Both the position numbers and the translations under genes were made by a program. From an uncultured Methylococcales bacterium (GTDB lineage Bacteria > Pseudomonadota > Gammaproteobacteria > Methylococcales > Methylomonadaceae), in assembly GCA_913019935.1 (NCBI GenBank), contig CAJVZC010000003.1, positions 1 to 64,000 on the forward strand: a DNA stretch of 64,000 nucleotides, given 5' to 3'. The notes under the pieces were generated by a model. It did not search any database. It was not told where the DNA came from and was given only the letters and a program-made list of their open reading frames with translations. Below, one piece after another: positions 1-9,330 of the stretch (positions are counted from its first letter, which is position 1; each line of letters starts with the position of its first letter).

Positions 1-368
1 ACGGACTCAATCACATGATCGGCCGGCAATACCAACATCAACACGTCTTCAGCGTAATGCTTTTTCAGATGCGCTGCAGCCAACATAATGGCCGGTGCCG
101 TATTTTTACCACACGGCTCAAGCAAAATACCAGAATGGTCAAAGCCACCGTCTTGTAATTGTTGTGCCACCAAAAAACGATGCGCCTCATTACACACCAC
201 TAGCGGGGGCAGTGTTTCTAACGCCAATCCACTAATGCGAGAGACAGTCTCAACAAATAAACTCTGCTCTGAAACAAGATTTAAAAACTGCTTGGGGAAA
301 AGTGTACGGGAAAGCGGCCATAACCGGGTACCGGCGCCTCCGGAAAGAATAATGGGGCAAATTTTCAT
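1..368 (-). CDS. manC: Mannose-1-phosphate guanylyltransferase, 5' part (runs off left edge)
   Basis: Makes GDP-mannose from mannose-1-phosphate and GTP for polysaccharide synthesis. Reading leftward from the ATG at 368 gives 122 residues with the nucleotidyltransferase signature GGAGTRLWPLSR (residues 10-21), PKQF (25-28), a GKNTAPA segment and LPADHVIES near the window edge. This is the standard N-terminal layout of ManC/CpsB enzymes. The rest of the catalytic domain, and any C-terminal mannose-6-phosphate isomerase domain, lie outside the window. It is the most upstream gene of a leftward unit whose next members cannot be seen. The TerB-family gene to its right points the same way, 78 bases upstream. 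Confidence 0.9.
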   Translation of the reverse strand, partial: MKICPIILSGGAGTRLWPLSRTLFPKQFLNLVSEQSLFVETVSRISGLALETLPPLVVCNEAHRFLVAQQLQDGGFDHSGILLEPCGKNTAPAIMLAAAHLKKHYAEDVLMLVLPADHVIES

Positions 369-446
369 GTTCTTATCTTTAAGCCCAGTAGAAACCATAA
401 ACGCGCCACCGGCTTTTAAACTCCTGTTATTAATAAACTATAATCT

Positions 447-896
447 TTAGCGATGATCAACTTGAAGTTTAGTTTTAATATAATCCATATGTGATATATG
501 CAATAAATCAGCTATTTTACGCACTAGATGTTCCTCATAAATATCAAGTTCCCCATCAGCAAAAGCGATTTCCCAGAGCAACTTGATCACAGTTATTTTT
601 TGCTCCTGAGAAAAACCTTTATTAATTAATGATGTAAATTGGTAATAATCGATTGCCTGCGTTCTTTGCTCTTCTGCCAATGCAATTACAGTATTCGCTG
701 CCTCGTCAGAAAGTACAAAATGTTCCTTAATACGACGCACAATCATCGCTTTTTCTTCGGGTCGTACGACATCATCCATATGCATCATTTCTATTAATAA
801 TGCAGCACACGCAAGGTGAAGTTCTTCTTCCTCAACCTGTACCGACTCACTCGGTGCTATATGTTGATCAAAAAATGACTTAATTTTATTTAACAT
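447..896 (-). CDS. TerB-family (tellurite-resistance/DjlA-N-like) helical protein
   Basis: A 149-residue soluble, acidic, all-helical protein. The arrangement of a helix with LLIEMMHMDD, then RRIKEHF, then a second half with KLLWEIAFADGELDIYEEHLVRKIADLL is the duplicated helical pattern of the TerB fold. Acidic residues in the D-G-E-x-D-x-x-E stretch fit the proposed metal-binding site of the family. There are no membrane segments and no signal peptide. Similar stand-alone TerB proteins are widespread in proteobacteria and mostly uncharacterised, so 'tellurite resistance' should be taken as a family name only. It probably has its own promoter in the 115-base gap to its right. Confidence 0.75.
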   Translation of the reverse strand: MLNKIKSFFDQHIAPSESVQVEEEELHLACAALLIEMMHMDDVVRPEEKAMIVRRIKEHFVLSDEAANTVIALAEEQRTQAIDYYQFTSLINKGFSQEQKITVIKLLWEIAFADGELDIYEEHLVRKIADLLHISHMDYIKTKLQVDHR

Positions 897-897
897 A

Positions 898-960
898 TTA
901 ATAACTCGTCTTCAAAATGCGATAAACCAAACTTAACAGACTTTTAAACCACTTAACCAT
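898..960 (-). CDS. Possible 20-residue amphipathic peptide upstream of the TerB gene
   Basis: An ATG at 960 opens a short frame encoding MVKWFKSLLSLVYRILKTSY. Its TAA stop ends one base before the ATG of the TerB-family gene. A GAGAA sequence lies about 6 bases upstream of the ATG. The peptide is cationic and would form an amphipathic helix. Nothing else supports expression. It could be a leader that couples translation to the TerB gene, or chance. Confidence 0.2.
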   Translation of the reverse strand: MVKWFKSLLSLVYRILKTSY

Positions 961-1011
961 AACATTCTCACAAACGCTATAACACACCTAAAAAATACGC
1001 AACTGACGTTT

Positions 1012-1494
1012 CTAGATAATTGTCTTTTCTAAAAAAATCGCCTCCCCTAAAGTCGGGTCAAGCTGATAACCACTAAACCCAGACTTACCGTAGACTTCAC
1101 GGGCTATTTCATTCCCGTATAAAACTTCTAAGGTTAGCTTGCAACAGCCACGTTCTATTGCTAATTGCTCGACACATTTAATTAACTGCGTCGCTAAACC
1201 TTGCTGCCTGAAATCCGCGTGTACAATAAGATCATGAATGTTCAATAACGGCTTGCATTGAAATGTTGAAAAACCCTCAAAGCAATTAATTAACCCCACA
1301 GGGGTTTCATCAAGATAAGCCAATACCGTTAATACATCTTGGCGTTGCGCTAGTTTTTCAATTAAATTTTGCTTTGCGTATTCAGATAACGCTTCACCAC
1401 CGCCCATAGGATCACAGGCATAATGCTCTAATAATGCCATTACCGCTGAGGCATGCCCTGCCTTGTTAAAATCAACCGTGATCAGTTGCAACAT
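1012..1494 (-). CDS. GNAT-family N-acetyltransferase
   Basis: A 160-residue single-domain acetyltransferase of the Gcn5 fold. The acetyl-CoA P-loop is visible as DFRQQGLATQLI (the R/Q-x-x-G-x-A form), preceded by the LIVHADF strand and followed by the family's C-terminal YGKSGFSGY segment. The substrate cannot be told; this subgroup usually acetylates amines of small molecules or peptides. It is the last gene of a tight leftward unit, trpS - membrane protein - this gene, with gaps of only 2-3 bases. Confidence 0.8.
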   Translation of the reverse strand: MLQLITVDFNKAGHASAVMALLEHYACDPMGGGEALSEYAKQNLIEKLAQRQDVLTVLAYLDETPVGLINCFEGFSTFQCKPLLNIHDLIVHADFRQQGLATQLIKCVEQLAIERGCCKLTLEVLYGNEIAREVYGKSGFSGYQLDPTLGEAIFLEKTII

Positions 1495-1497
1495 AAC

Positions 1498-2217
1498 CTA
1501 TGAATAATGCCGACTAATATCAGCAAAAGAAGCGTACAGTAACACACCAACAACAATATAAATAAGGGGTGTCAACAAGGGAAAAAGTCCCGTTCCAACA
1601 ATAGCCAAGAAAAATGAAAAAGCCAATTGCTTTTGGCAAACACCATGAAAGGCTTGTGTCATCGCTTTTCCACGATGCTTCGCTTGAACCCAATTAAAAC
1701 CCTGACAAGTCATTAACGGGTAACTAAACCAACTCACAAAAGACGTCAACATTAGAACCAGAAAAATCAACGTCACAATAGCCGCACGAAAAAGCCAGCC
1801 TAAATATTCACGCACCCCTTGATCAAAAATGCTCTGATCAACTAATTGCCAATCAAAGAAAAAGGACATTATTTTCTCAGGCTCACCACTATAAACATTA
1901 AAAACAGCTCTAAAAACCAGCCAACACAAGGCAAGCATGACCGCCATAGAAAATGCGACCGGTAGGTGTGAGCGCATCATTTTTATAAATACCTTACAGG
2001 ATTGATTTGACTGCTCTGGATCAACATAAGCGGCCATTGACACGGTCATCAAAAAACTAACTGTTGACAGTATAATTCCTAAGGCTAACGATATACGCCC
2101 AACCGATAGCAACACCGTCATGACTAAGAGGTAACTCAACCAAACCCCAGGTCGACACCCTAACAATCGTAAACCGGCTTTAACCCAGTTTAAGAAAGTG
2201 ACCTCTGATTGTTTCAC
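1498..2217 (-). CDS. Multi-pass inner-membrane protein of unknown function
   Basis: A 239-residue protein with about five or six predicted membrane segments. The first covers roughly residues 25-60 as a pair, others lie near 87-108, 135-165 and 195-235, and a polar loop follows the third. The N-terminal pattern W-x-K-A-G-x-R-L-x-x-x-R-P-x-x-W is loosely reminiscent of BPSS1780-type membrane proteins, but I do not recognise it firmly. It lies between trpS (2-base gap) and a GNAT acetyltransferase (3-base gap), so it is almost certainly cotranscribed with them. Confidence 0.6.
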   Translation of the reverse strand: MKQSEVTFLNWVKAGLRLLGCRPGVWLSYLLVMTVLLSVGRISLALGIILSTVSFLMTVSMAAYVDPEQSNQSCKVFIKMMRSHLPVAFSMAVMLALCWLVFRAVFNVYSGEPEKIMSFFFDWQLVDQSIFDQGVREYLGWLFRAAIVTLIFLVLMLTSFVSWFSYPLMTCQGFNWVQAKHRGKAMTQAFHGVCQKQLAFSFFLAIVGTGLFPLLTPLIYIVVGVLLYASFADISRHYS

Positions 2218-2219
2218 TG

Positions 2220-3236
2220 TTATAGCGATCTAATTTTCTGTATCCCTACTGAAGCTCGAATCTTCTGCATAAAAGGAACACTCACTTCCCGTGCTCTCAC
2301 AGCCCCGTCAATCAACGCTTGCTCTATGACATCTGGCGATTGAATAAGCTCATCATAATGTGCTCTAGCTGGCGCAATCTGATCATTAATATATTCAAAT
2401 AAATGTTTTTTCATTTCACCCCAAGCAATCCCCTCCGCGTAGCGTACCCGCATAGCATCAAGTTCAGCAGGTGTTGCAAAGGCTTGGTAAATACTAAATA
2501 AAGTGCAGCTATCTGGATCTTTCGGCTCGCCTGGTTCTAATGAATTAGTTTTAATTTTATTAATCAATTTACGGAATTTCTTTTCTGGGGCAAATAATGG
2601 AATCGTATTATTATAACTTTTACTCATCTTTCGGCCGTCTAATCCAGAAAGTGTAGCCGCATTATTATCCACCACGGCTTCAGGTAAAACAAAATGCTCC
2701 CCAAAAATATGATTAAACCGACCGGCAATATCACGTGCCATTTCAATGTGTTGTATTTGGTCTTTGCCGACGGGAACTTTATGGGCATTAAACATTAAAA
2801 TATCTGCTGCCATTAAAACGGGATAGCTAAAAAGCCCCATGGTTATCCCTTTATCGGGATCGGCTCGCCCTTCCTGTTCATTTTCATCCACCGATGCTTT
2901 GTAAGCATGCGCTCTGTTCATTAATCCTTTCGAAGTCACGCATGTTAGCATCCAGGTTAATTCAAGAATTTCTGGAACGTCTGATTGCCGATAAAAGATT
3001 GCATTTGAAGTATCAAGACCCAGCGCCATCCAGGTGGCGGCAATTTCTAAACTTGACTGCCTTACCCGCTCTGGCTCATGGCATTTAATGAGCGCATGAT
3101 AATCAGCTAAAAAATAATAAGGGGTAACCTGAGCATCATTACTCGCAATAATCGCAGGCCTAATAGCCCCCACATAATTGCCAAGATGCGGCGTCCCTGT
3201 TGTTGTAATACCGGTTAGAACGGTTTGTTTACTCAT
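2220..3236 (-). CDS. trpS: Tryptophanyl-tRNA synthetase
   Basis: Class I aminoacyl-tRNA synthetase charging tRNA-Trp in the cytoplasm. The HIGH-equivalent is TPHLGN, close to the N-terminus, and the KMSKS loop is KMSKSYNN after GLDGR. The frame is open to 3266, but I take the ATG at 3236: it gives MSKQTVLTGITTTG, the normal N-terminus, and 338 residues, the usual size. The 10 extra codons upstream look like leader. It is the first gene of a three-gene leftward unit. Its leader (about 3237-3350) is rich in small inverted repeats and contains a 25-codon open frame with one Trp codon, listed separately. Confidence 0.95.
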   Translation of the reverse strand: MSKQTVLTGITTTGTPHLGNYVGAIRPAIIASNDAQVTPYYFLADYHALIKCHEPERVRQSSLEIAATWMALGLDTSNAIFYRQSDVPEILELTWMLTCVTSKGLMNRAHAYKASVDENEQEGRADPDKGITMGLFSYPVLMAADILMFNAHKVPVGKDQIQHIEMARDIAGRFNHIFGEHFVLPEAVVDNNAATLSGLDGRKMSKSYNNTIPLFAPEKKFRKLINKIKTNSLEPGEPKDPDSCTLFSIYQAFATPAELDAMRVRYAEGIAWGEMKKHLFEYINDQIAPARAHYDELIQSPDVIEQALIDGAVRAREVSVPFMQKIRASVGIQKIRSL

Positions 3237-3258
3237 GGGCCTAAAATCCACTTTAGTA

Positions 3259-3336
3259 CTAGCCAACGGCTAACTGTTTAAAAAATGACCCTGTCCATGA
3301 CAACGCCCGATGCAAAGGGCTAGTCCTGAAATCCAT
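3259..3336 (-). CDS. Possible 25-codon open frame in the trpS leader
   Basis: An ATG at 3336 starts a frame beginning MDFRTSPLHR, containing one Trp codon (LSWTG) and ending KQLAVG. It stops 22 bases before the trpS start. The Shine-Dalgarno is weak. The frame sits between the inverted repeats of the trpS leader. One Trp codon is less than the tandem Trp codons of classic trp leader peptides, so a sensing role is only a possibility. Confidence 0.2.
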   Translation of the reverse strand: MDFRTSPLHRALSWTGSFFKQLAVG

Positions 3337-3347
3337 CAGCCACTAGC
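3260..3347 (-). promoter_or_regulatory. Structured leader upstream of trpS
   Basis: Two inverted repeats are directly visible. The first has 6-base arms, GCTAGT at 3342-3347 and ACTAGC at 3319-3324. The second, TAGCC-GTT-GGCTA at 3260-3272, lies 23 bases before the trpS start. The ACTAGC arm could also pair with the GGCTAGT of the second hairpin, so alternative folds are possible. This resembles an attenuator-like leader, but no clear terminator T-run is present. Beyond this, the 278-base gap to the PilZ gene shows nothing I can call. Confidence 0.3.
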
Positions 3348-3514
3348 GCTAATTAAACAGCGTAATATGCCACAGTCTAACTTGAATAGCTATATTTCAA
3401 GGGCACTCACCTTAGAATTAAGACCACCAAACGCAAAATATTTTTTTATAGTAAACTGATCAGTACCTAATCCACACCAAGCCCCTCAAATTACCAAAAC
3501 AAAGCCACTAAGCC

Positions 3515-3799
3515 ATGTCTTTACCTATTAATAAGCTCTCGACAACAATTCCGATCAGTTATCGCTTCTTTAACAACACTCAACAGTATCAGGGGATATG
3601 CACAACATTGACTGATAATAAGTTAATCTTTAACACTGACTCAACCATCCAGACAGGATGGGCACTGGAAGTCACCTTATCACCACAACAATTATCTGAC
3701 GTTTCTTTTACCGCACTGATTGAAGTAGAATCAAGCACACGCATTGATCACCAACACTTTGAAATTAGTGCTATTATCAGCACCATTAAAGCGCATTAA
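3515..3799 (+). CDS. PilZ-like domain protein lacking the usual c-di-GMP motifs
   Basis: A 94-residue protein consisting of one small beta-barrel domain. The opening IPISYRFFNN, the central ICTTLTDNKLIF and the TALIEV segment match the order of strands in short PilZ proteins found next to housekeeping genes in gammaproteobacteria. The two c-di-GMP contact motifs are not intact. No RxxxR precedes the barrel, and the expected (D/N)-x-S-x-x-G position reads L-T-D-N-K. It may bind a protein partner rather than the nucleotide. queD follows 42 bases downstream on the same strand. Confidence 0.55.
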   Translation: MSLPINKLSTTIPISYRFFNNTQQYQGICTTLTDNKLIFNTDSTIQTGWALEVTLSPQQLSDVSFTALIEVESSTRIDHQHFEISAIISTIKAH

Positions 3800-3841
3800 A
3801 GACTGCCATTACAGACCCTCAATCTGTTAATCAACTGAATT

Positions 3842-4246
3842 ATGTACTCAATCACCAAAGAAATTTATTTTTGCTACGGCCACCGACTAATGAACCATGC
3901 CGGTAAATGCCAACATCTCCATGGCCACAGCGTAAAGGCCGCCATTACCGTTACCGCAGATGAACTCAATAATCACGGAATGGTTTGTGATTTTTCAGAC
4001 ATCAAAGCCAGTGCCAGTGCCTACATAGAAGAGCAATTAGACCATAATTTTTTAGTTTATCAAGATGATCCTATCATCCCATGGCTCAAACAAAATAACG
4101 AACGATTCATGCCTTTAAACGAACACCCAACCGCTGAAGTTCTTGCCAAAATGATTTTTTTTCACATGAAAGAACAGGGCTTCAACATTGAGCAAGTGGT
4201 CCTCTGGGAAACGGCGAGTTCATCTGCTTGCTATCGTGAATCCTAA
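3842..4246 (+). CDS. queD: 6-carboxy-tetrahydropterin synthase QueD / PTPS family
   Basis: Converts dihydroneopterin triphosphate to 6-carboxy-tetrahydropterin in queuosine (preQ0) synthesis; the same fold also serves as 6-pyruvoyl-tetrahydropterin synthase. At 134 residues it is of normal size. Zinc ligands are H14, H27 and H29, and the catalytic cysteine is C23 in GKCQHLHGHS (the C-x3-HGH form typical of QueD). Further on are the DFSDIK segment and the C-terminal WETASSS pterin-binding segment. It is followed after 2 bases by the DUF1249 gene. No other queuosine gene lies in the window. Confidence 0.88.
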   Translation: MYSITKEIYFCYGHRLMNHAGKCQHLHGHSVKAAITVTADELNNHGMVCDFSDIKASASAYIEEQLDHNFLVYQDDPIIPWLKQNNERFMPLNEHPTAEVLAKMIFFHMKEQGFNIEQVVLWETASSSACYRES

Positions 4247-4248
4247 CG

Positions 4249-4698
4249 ATGTCAAAACTACAGCTTGTCAACAAATCGTTTTGCCTTGAAAAAATATGCG
4301 AGTCTAATTATCAAAAACTCTTCACCCTGATACCGCAGATCACCCAAATCAAAGCATCCGCTATAGGCGCCACTAACGCCCCCTTAGCATTACATTTATC
4401 AGTCATTGATCGCGCCCCATACACCTTAACACTAGAACTCAGCCACTGTTTTGAGCAACATGAAACACACGCTTTTGAACCCGCCGTCAACATCAAAGTT
4501 TACTTAGATGCTCAAATGGTCGAAGTCATTCGTCACCACGAACGACCCCATGTCTTTCAATCCATCAAGAGTGCTCGGCATTCCATTGCTATTAGGGACT
4601 ATAAGTGGTCTTTAAATTATTTCCTGGGTCAATGGCTCGATCATTGCCTAAAAAACAACTATCATTTCAACAACACCGAACAGCCTGCCGATACCTAA
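4249..4698 (+). CDS. DUF1249 family protein (YqiB-like)
   Basis: A 149-residue soluble protein without a known activity. The family pattern is visible: LHLSVIDRAPYTLTLELS, then NIKVYLDAQMVEVI, and a C-terminal KWSLNYFLGQWLDHCL. The E. coli relative YqiB sits next to cpdA and nudF, but here the partner is queD, 2 bases upstream. The stop codon lies 1 base from the stop codon of convergent recQ, leaving no room for a terminator between the two genes. Confidence 0.75.
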   Translation: MSKLQLVNKSFCLEKICESNYQKLFTLIPQITQIKASAIGATNAPLALHLSVIDRAPYTLTLELSHCFEQHETHAFEPAVNIKVYLDAQMVEVIRHHERPHVFQSIKSARHSIAIRDYKWSLNYFLGQWLDHCLKNNYHFNNTEQPADT

Positions 4699-4699
4699 A

Positions 4700-6859
4700 T
4701 CAATCCGCCAATGCTCTTTGTAAAGCAGCCTTAACGCAACGAATAACACCGTAACTGTATGCCCCATCTAAGGCATCATAAACTCCACGCAAGGTCTGGT
4801 TCTGTTCATCAGAGGACTCTAAAATAGCGTGCTCAATCACCATTACTTCTTGTTCTGAAACAGGTACAACTTCAGTTAATTTAACCACCCCTGAAGTTAC
4901 CCCTTCAGCTAAATGTGCGTAAACCGTATCCAAAGCAATCTCTCTTCTTTGTGAAATGGCCTCAACAGTCAGACCTGCCATAAAAAAATCCAATGTTGTC
5001 ACAATTGTTTCGGTCATCCGTTTATCATCCGGCAATTTAACAAATTGCTCAATAACAGCTAGGAATTGATCGCCGTAGAGCGCCAACTTACGCTCCCCAA
5101 CACCTGATATCGCCTTAAATTGCTCATTGCTTCTAGGCAACCGGTCTTTCATCTGAACCAATGTTGCATCATGAAAAATTTGATACGGTGGGACTTTCTG
5201 AGATTCTGCGATCTCCCAGCGTTTAGCCCGCAGAGCCTCCCAGAGTCGTTTCTCACGACGCCCCACACTTCCTGAACGAAAAGTATTACCCACATAAGCT
5301 TGTGGAATCCGCTGTTCTTTTCGTAGCACCAAGGTAAGCTCACCGCGTAAAACAGGCCGACATCGTTCGGTTAATTGATAACTCCCATGCCCTTCTAAAT
5401 CAACCGTTATTAAGCCTCTAGCCAAAAGTTGCCGATAAATTGATCGCCATTGGGTTCGCGTTCTATCCACGCCTAAGCCGTACACAGAAAGCTTATTATG
5501 GCCAAAACGAGTGATCCTATCGGTTACTTTACCTTGAAGGACATCGACCAAATACTCTACGCCAAAACGTTGTCCAGTACGATAAACACAAGAGAGTGCT
5601 TGTTGCCCTGCAACGGTGCCATCCCACGTTGCTACGGGCTCTAAACAGGTATCACAATTATTACACCCCTGATGCTCAACCGGCTCACCAAAATATTCCA
5701 ATAGAACCTTACGCCGGCATTCTATTTGCTCACATAAGGCCAACATTGCATCGAGTTTATGTCGCTCAACTTGTTTTTGAACATCACCTAACGTGAGTGA
5801 CTGACTCACCATCTGACGTAGGGTCACCACATCTTGCAACCCATAGACCATCCAGGCATTCGCAGGTAAACCATCTCTCCCTGCCCGGCCGGTTTCCTGA
5901 TAATAAGATTCAATACTCTTAGGTAGATCAAGATGCGCTACAAATCTTACATTGGGTTTATCAATGCCCATGCCAAAAGCAATAGTCGCCACCATGATCA
6001 CCCCCTCTTCCCGCAAAAACCGCAATTGATTGCTCTGCCTCTCTCCAGGTAACATGCCTGCGTGATACGGTAGAGCAGTAATCCCTTGACTGGTTAAGCG
6101 ACTCGCTGTTCGCTCCACCTTCTTTCGGGATAAACAATAGATAATGCCAGAATCTCCGCGATGCTCTTGTTGAATAAAAGCCACTAATTGCTCATGGGGC
6201 TTTTGTTTTTGCAAAATTCGATAGCGAATATTCGGACGATCAAATCCCGCCTTAAAAACCTGGTCACTACCAATCGATAACCGGTCAATAATCTCCTGTT
6301 GGGTTCGAGGATCAGCTGTTGCCGTTAAAGCCATAATTGGCACCTGTGGAAAATGCTCTGCCAACCTCGATAACTGCAAATAACTTTCTCGGAAATCGTG
6401 CCCCCACTGCGACACACAATGCGCTTCATCAACAGCAAACAAGGTTACCTTAATGGTTTTGAGAATAGTCAATAACCCACCTGACAGTAACCGTTCAGGG
6501 GTAATGTAAAGTAATTGTAATTCATTACGCTGTAGCGATGCTTCTATCGACTTCGACACTACCGCTGTCTGGGTAGAATTTAACGTTTCCGCCTTAACAC
6601 CGGCCTGGTGTAGTGCAGTGACCTGGTCTTGCATCAATGCAATTAACGGCGACACAACCACACCAACCCCGCCATCAACCAAGGGAGGGATTTGATAACA
6701 CAACGACTTCCCACCACCGGTGGGCATTAGCACGAGGGAATTTTTTCCCGTCAATGTGTGAGCGATAATGGCTTCTTGAAGCCCTCGAAAACTGTCGTAG
6801 CCAAAAACAGTCTCAAGAACTAATCGTGCCTTTTCAAGATGATTATTATTTTCGGTCAC
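4700..6859 (-). CDS. recQ: ATP-dependent DNA helicase RecQ (long form)
   Basis: 3'-to-5' DNA helicase for recombination and stalled-fork repair. Domains in order: RecA-like ATPase with Walker A TGGGKS (K51) and DEAH (144-147, followed by [10 protein letters not shown]); helicase C domain with RAGRDG; zinc module with cysteines in CEQIEC and CNNCDTC; RQC winged helix; HRDC domain around FHDATL; and a C-terminal extension with helix-turn-helix character ([20 protein letters not shown]). At 719 residues it is about 110 longer than E. coli RecQ, which fits the subgroup with the extra HTH domain. The start is GTG at 6859, with a weak ribosome site. Divergent from gshA. Confidence 0.95.
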   Translation of the reverse strand: MTENNNHLEKARLVLETVFGYDSFRGLQEAIIAHTLTGKNSLVLMPTGGGKSLCYQIPPLVDGGVGVVVSPLIALMQDQVTALHQAGVKAETLNSTQTAVVSKSIEASLQRNELQLLYITPERLLSGGLLTILKTIKVTLFAVDEAHCVSQWGHDFRESYLQLSRLAEHFPQVPIMALTATADPRTQQEIIDRLSIGSDQVFKAGFDRPNIRYRILQKQKPHEQLVAFIQQEHRGDSGIIYCLSRKKVERTASRLTSQGITALPYHAGMLPGERQSNQLRFLREEGVIMVATIAFGMGIDKPNVRFVAHLDLPKSIESYYQETGRAGRDGLPANAWMVYGLQDVVTLRQMVSQSLTLGDVQKQVERHKLDAMLALCEQIECRRKVLLEYFGEPVEHQGCNNCDTCLEPVATWDGTVAGQQALSCVYRTGQRFGVEYLVDVLQGKVTDRITRFGHNKLSVYGLGVDRTRTQWRSIYRQLLARGLITVDLEGHGSYQLTERCRPVLRGELTLVLRKEQRIPQAYVGNTFRSGSVGRREKRLWEALRAKRWEIAESQKVPPYQIFHDATLVQMKDRLPRSNEQFKAISGVGERKLALYGDQFLAVIEQFVKLPDDKRMTETIVTTLDFFMAGLTVEAISQRREIALDTVYAHLAEGVTSGVVKLTEVVPVSEQEVMVIEHAILESSDEQNQTLRGVYDALDGAYSYGVIRCVKAALQRALAD

Positions 6860-6966
6860 ATCAAGGTTTTTTTTAATTTGTATTTCAATCTATAATGGGC
6901 GGTCATTATAACTGTATTGCAACACATACAGACGTCCACGACCATTTTTTACAAGGATCTTGCATT

Positions 6967-8544
6967 TTGGATAATCTAACGCCAAAGCGTTTCAGCCAAT
7001 TAATCGACTCCGGCCAAGAAAAACTTATTATAGGCGGACTAAAAGGTATTGAAAAAGAAAACCTAAGATTATCCCAAACAGGTTTTATCGCTCAAACATC
7101 ACACCCCAAGGCCTTTGGAGCTGCCCTAACACACACCAGTATTACCACCGATTATTCAGAAGCCTTGATGGAGCTCATCACACCGCCTTCTGCACAAATC
7201 ACGGAGTCGTTAACTTATCTGAATAATATTCATCAATTTGTTTATGACCATCTTCCTGATGAATTTCTACTTGCCGCAAGCATGCCCTGTGGTATTGATG
7301 GTGACAAAAGTATTCCTATTGCCCAATATGGCACATCCAATATTGGTCAGATGAAACATATCTACCGCCAAGGCCTTGGCCACCGTTATGGACGAACGAT
7401 GCAGGCTATAGCCGGCATCCATTTCAATTATTCTATCCCCGAACAACTGTGGCCAACATTACAAGCCCTAAATAACAATTCACAACCTGCTCAAGACTTC
7501 ATTGCCGATCAATACTTTAATCTTATTAGAAACTTCTTAAATCAAGGCTGGTTGCTACTTTATTTATTCGGCGCCTCACCCGCCATTTGCAAGAACTTCT
7601 TTAAAGATCGCCCTTTGACCCCTAATACTTTTGAGTCTTTTGACAACCATACCTTTTATCTGCCATATGCAACGTCACTTAGAATGAGTGATATTGGCTA
7701 TAAGAGTGACAACCAAGCCGATCTGGAAATTAATTACAACAACTTAGCCGGCTATGTCAACAGTCTCACTGCGGCGATTGAAACACCTTACGCAGATTAC
7801 AAAAAAATTGGCCTTAAAAACAACGGTGAATACAAACAACTCAACACCAATATATTGCAAATAGAGAATGAATTTTATAACACGATACGTCCTAAGCAGA
7901 TTAGTGCTTCTGGTGAAAAACCTACCTTGGCATTACAACGCCGAGGTATTCAATACGTGGAAATCCGTTCGCTTGATCTTGATATTTACCACCCGAACGG
8001 AATCGATACCCATACCGCTCACTTTTTAGAAGCTTTTTTACTGACCTGCTTGTTTCAAGAAAGCCCCCAAAGCACCTCAAAACAGCAACAGATTAACAAT
8101 CAGAACTTATCAACTGTTGCTCATGAAGGACGCCGTCCTGGCTTATTACTCAATCAAAATGGCAAAAACATAACCCTCACAGAATGGGCGACTAACATCC
8201 TAGAAAGCATGGCGCCAATCTGCCAAACCTTGGACCAAGGCCAAATCGGCAGCCCGTATCAAAATGCCTTAACACAACAAATCAACTGCACCACTCAACC
8301 TGAGCAGACCCCTTCGGCTAAAATAATAGCGGATATGCAAAAAAATCAACAACCTTTTGCTCGATTTGCCATTGAACAATCACGCCTGCACGAGCGCCAT
8401 TACCGTCAACAACAACTCAGCGCTGAAGAAACTGACACCTTCACTAAAATGTCAATCTTATCAAAAAAACGTTTAGCCGAAATTGAAGCAAGTGACCGTA
8501 TAAGTTTTGATGATTTTCTGGCACAATATTTCCAACAACACTAA
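6967..8544 (+). CDS. gshA: Glutamate-cysteine ligase (gamma-proteobacterial type)
   Basis: First step of glutathione synthesis: ATP-dependent joining of glutamate and cysteine. The E. coli-type GshA fold is recognisable from [27 protein letters not shown], a [19 protein letters not shown] segment and [11 protein letters not shown] choose the TTG at 6967 over the ATG at 6895. An AAGGAT sits 8 bases upstream, the product has 525 residues (E. coli 518), and residues before it do not look conserved. A TATAAT-like -10 is at 6891-6896. The APS/PAPS reductase gene follows 19 bases downstream, which fits a thiol/sulfur operon. Confidence 0.92.
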   Translation: MDNLTPKRFSQLIDSGQEKLIIGGLKGIEKENLRLSQTGFIAQTSHPKAFGAALTHTSITTDYSEALMELITPPSAQITESLTYLNNIHQFVYDHLPDEFLLAASMPCGIDGDKSIPIAQYGTSNIGQMKHIYRQGLGHRYGRTMQAIAGIHFNYSIPEQLWPTLQALNNNSQPAQDFIADQYFNLIRNFLNQGWLLLYLFGASPAICKNFFKDRPLTPNTFESFDNHTFYLPYATSLRMSDIGYKSDNQADLEINYNNLAGYVNSLTAAIETPYADYKKIGLKNNGEYKQLNTNILQIENEFYNTIRPKQISASGEKPTLALQRRGIQYVEIRSLDLDIYHPNGIDTHTAHFLEAFLLTCLFQESPQSTSKQQQINNQNLSTVAHEGRRPGLLLNQNGKNITLTEWATNILESMAPICQTLDQGQIGSPYQNALTQQINCTTQPEQTPSAKIIADMQKNQQPFARFAIEQSRLHERHYRQQQLSAEETDTFTKMSILSKKRLAEIEASDRISFDDFLAQYFQQH

Positions 8545-8563
8545 TAGATTACATACCCTCATC

Positions 8564-9286
8564 ATGATTGACACTTCACTCAACACTGCACAATTACAAA
8601 TAGAGCTGGCTGATAAATCACCTCGCGCTATTCTGAAGTATGCATTGGAACAATTTGATCACATCGCCTTGTCATTTAGTGGCGCTGAAGATGTCATTCT
8701 CATTGATATGGCACTGAATATTAAAAAAGATATTCAAGTCTTTTCACTGGACACCGGACGCCTACACCCTGAAACCTATCAATTTATTGAGCAAGTTCGC
8801 AACCATTACCAACTCAATATTGAATTATTAACGCCAGACTTTAAGACACTCGACCCTTTTGTACAGCAAAAAGGCCTGTTTAGTTTTTTTAAAGACGGCC
8901 ACCAAGAATGTTGTGGTATCAGAAAGGTCCAGCCCTTACAAAGAAAACTGCTTAACCTTGATGCTTGGATAACGGGGCAACGCATGGATCAAAGTTTAGA
9001 TACACGGCAAAATTTACCGGTACTACAAGAAGACGAAGCTTTCTCAACTCCAAATCATACCGTTATAAAATTCAATCCATTGGCCAAATGGAGCTCACAA
9101 CAAGTTTGGGATTATATCGAAGCCTATCAGGTCCCATTTAACACACTCCATAGCAAAGGTTTTGTCAGTATTGGTTGTGAACCCTGCACACGTAGCATTA
9201 CCCCTAATCAACATGAACGCAGTGGCCGTTGGTGGTGGGAAACAGATAAAAAAGAATGCGGCCTTCATGCTGGAAACCTTAAATAA
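8564..9286 (+). CDS. cysH: Adenylyl-/phosphoadenylyl-sulfate reductase (Fe-S type)
   Basis: Reduces APS (or PAPS) to sulfite using thioredoxin or glutathione. At 240 residues it has every key site: PP-loop SFSGAED (38-43), the iron-sulfur cysteine pairs C116-C117 and C205/C208, and the C-terminal catalytic ECGLH with C232. Presence of both cysteine pairs marks the 4Fe-4S form, normally specific for APS, unlike the cluster-free E. coli CysH. The frame is open from 8507, but the ATG at 8564 gives the proper N-terminus and avoids overlap with gshA. No sulfite reductase or ATP sulfurylase gene is in the window. Confidence 0.93.
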   Translation: MIDTSLNTAQLQIELADKSPRAILKYALEQFDHIALSFSGAEDVILIDMALNIKKDIQVFSLDTGRLHPETYQFIEQVRNHYQLNIELLTPDFKTLDPFVQQKGLFSFFKDGHQECCGIRKVQPLQRKLLNLDAWITGQRMDQSLDTRQNLPVLQEDEAFSTPNHTVIKFNPLAKWSSQQVWDYIEAYQVPFNTLHSKGFVSIGCEPCTRSITPNQHERSGRWWWETDKKECGLHAGNLK

Positions 9287-9330
9287 AAAAATTAACGTCA
9301 CTCACCAAACCTAGCCCTCAAAGAAAAACC

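Noticed and set aside
88-450. Rightward open frame at the left edge
   Set aside because: It is antisense to the manC 5' end, whose minus-strand frame carries unmistakable nucleotidyltransferase motifs.
3455-3464. Palindrome ACTGATCAGT upstream of the PilZ gene
   Set aside because: Ten bases in an A/T-rich gap with no spacing relation to a clear promoter; chance is likely.
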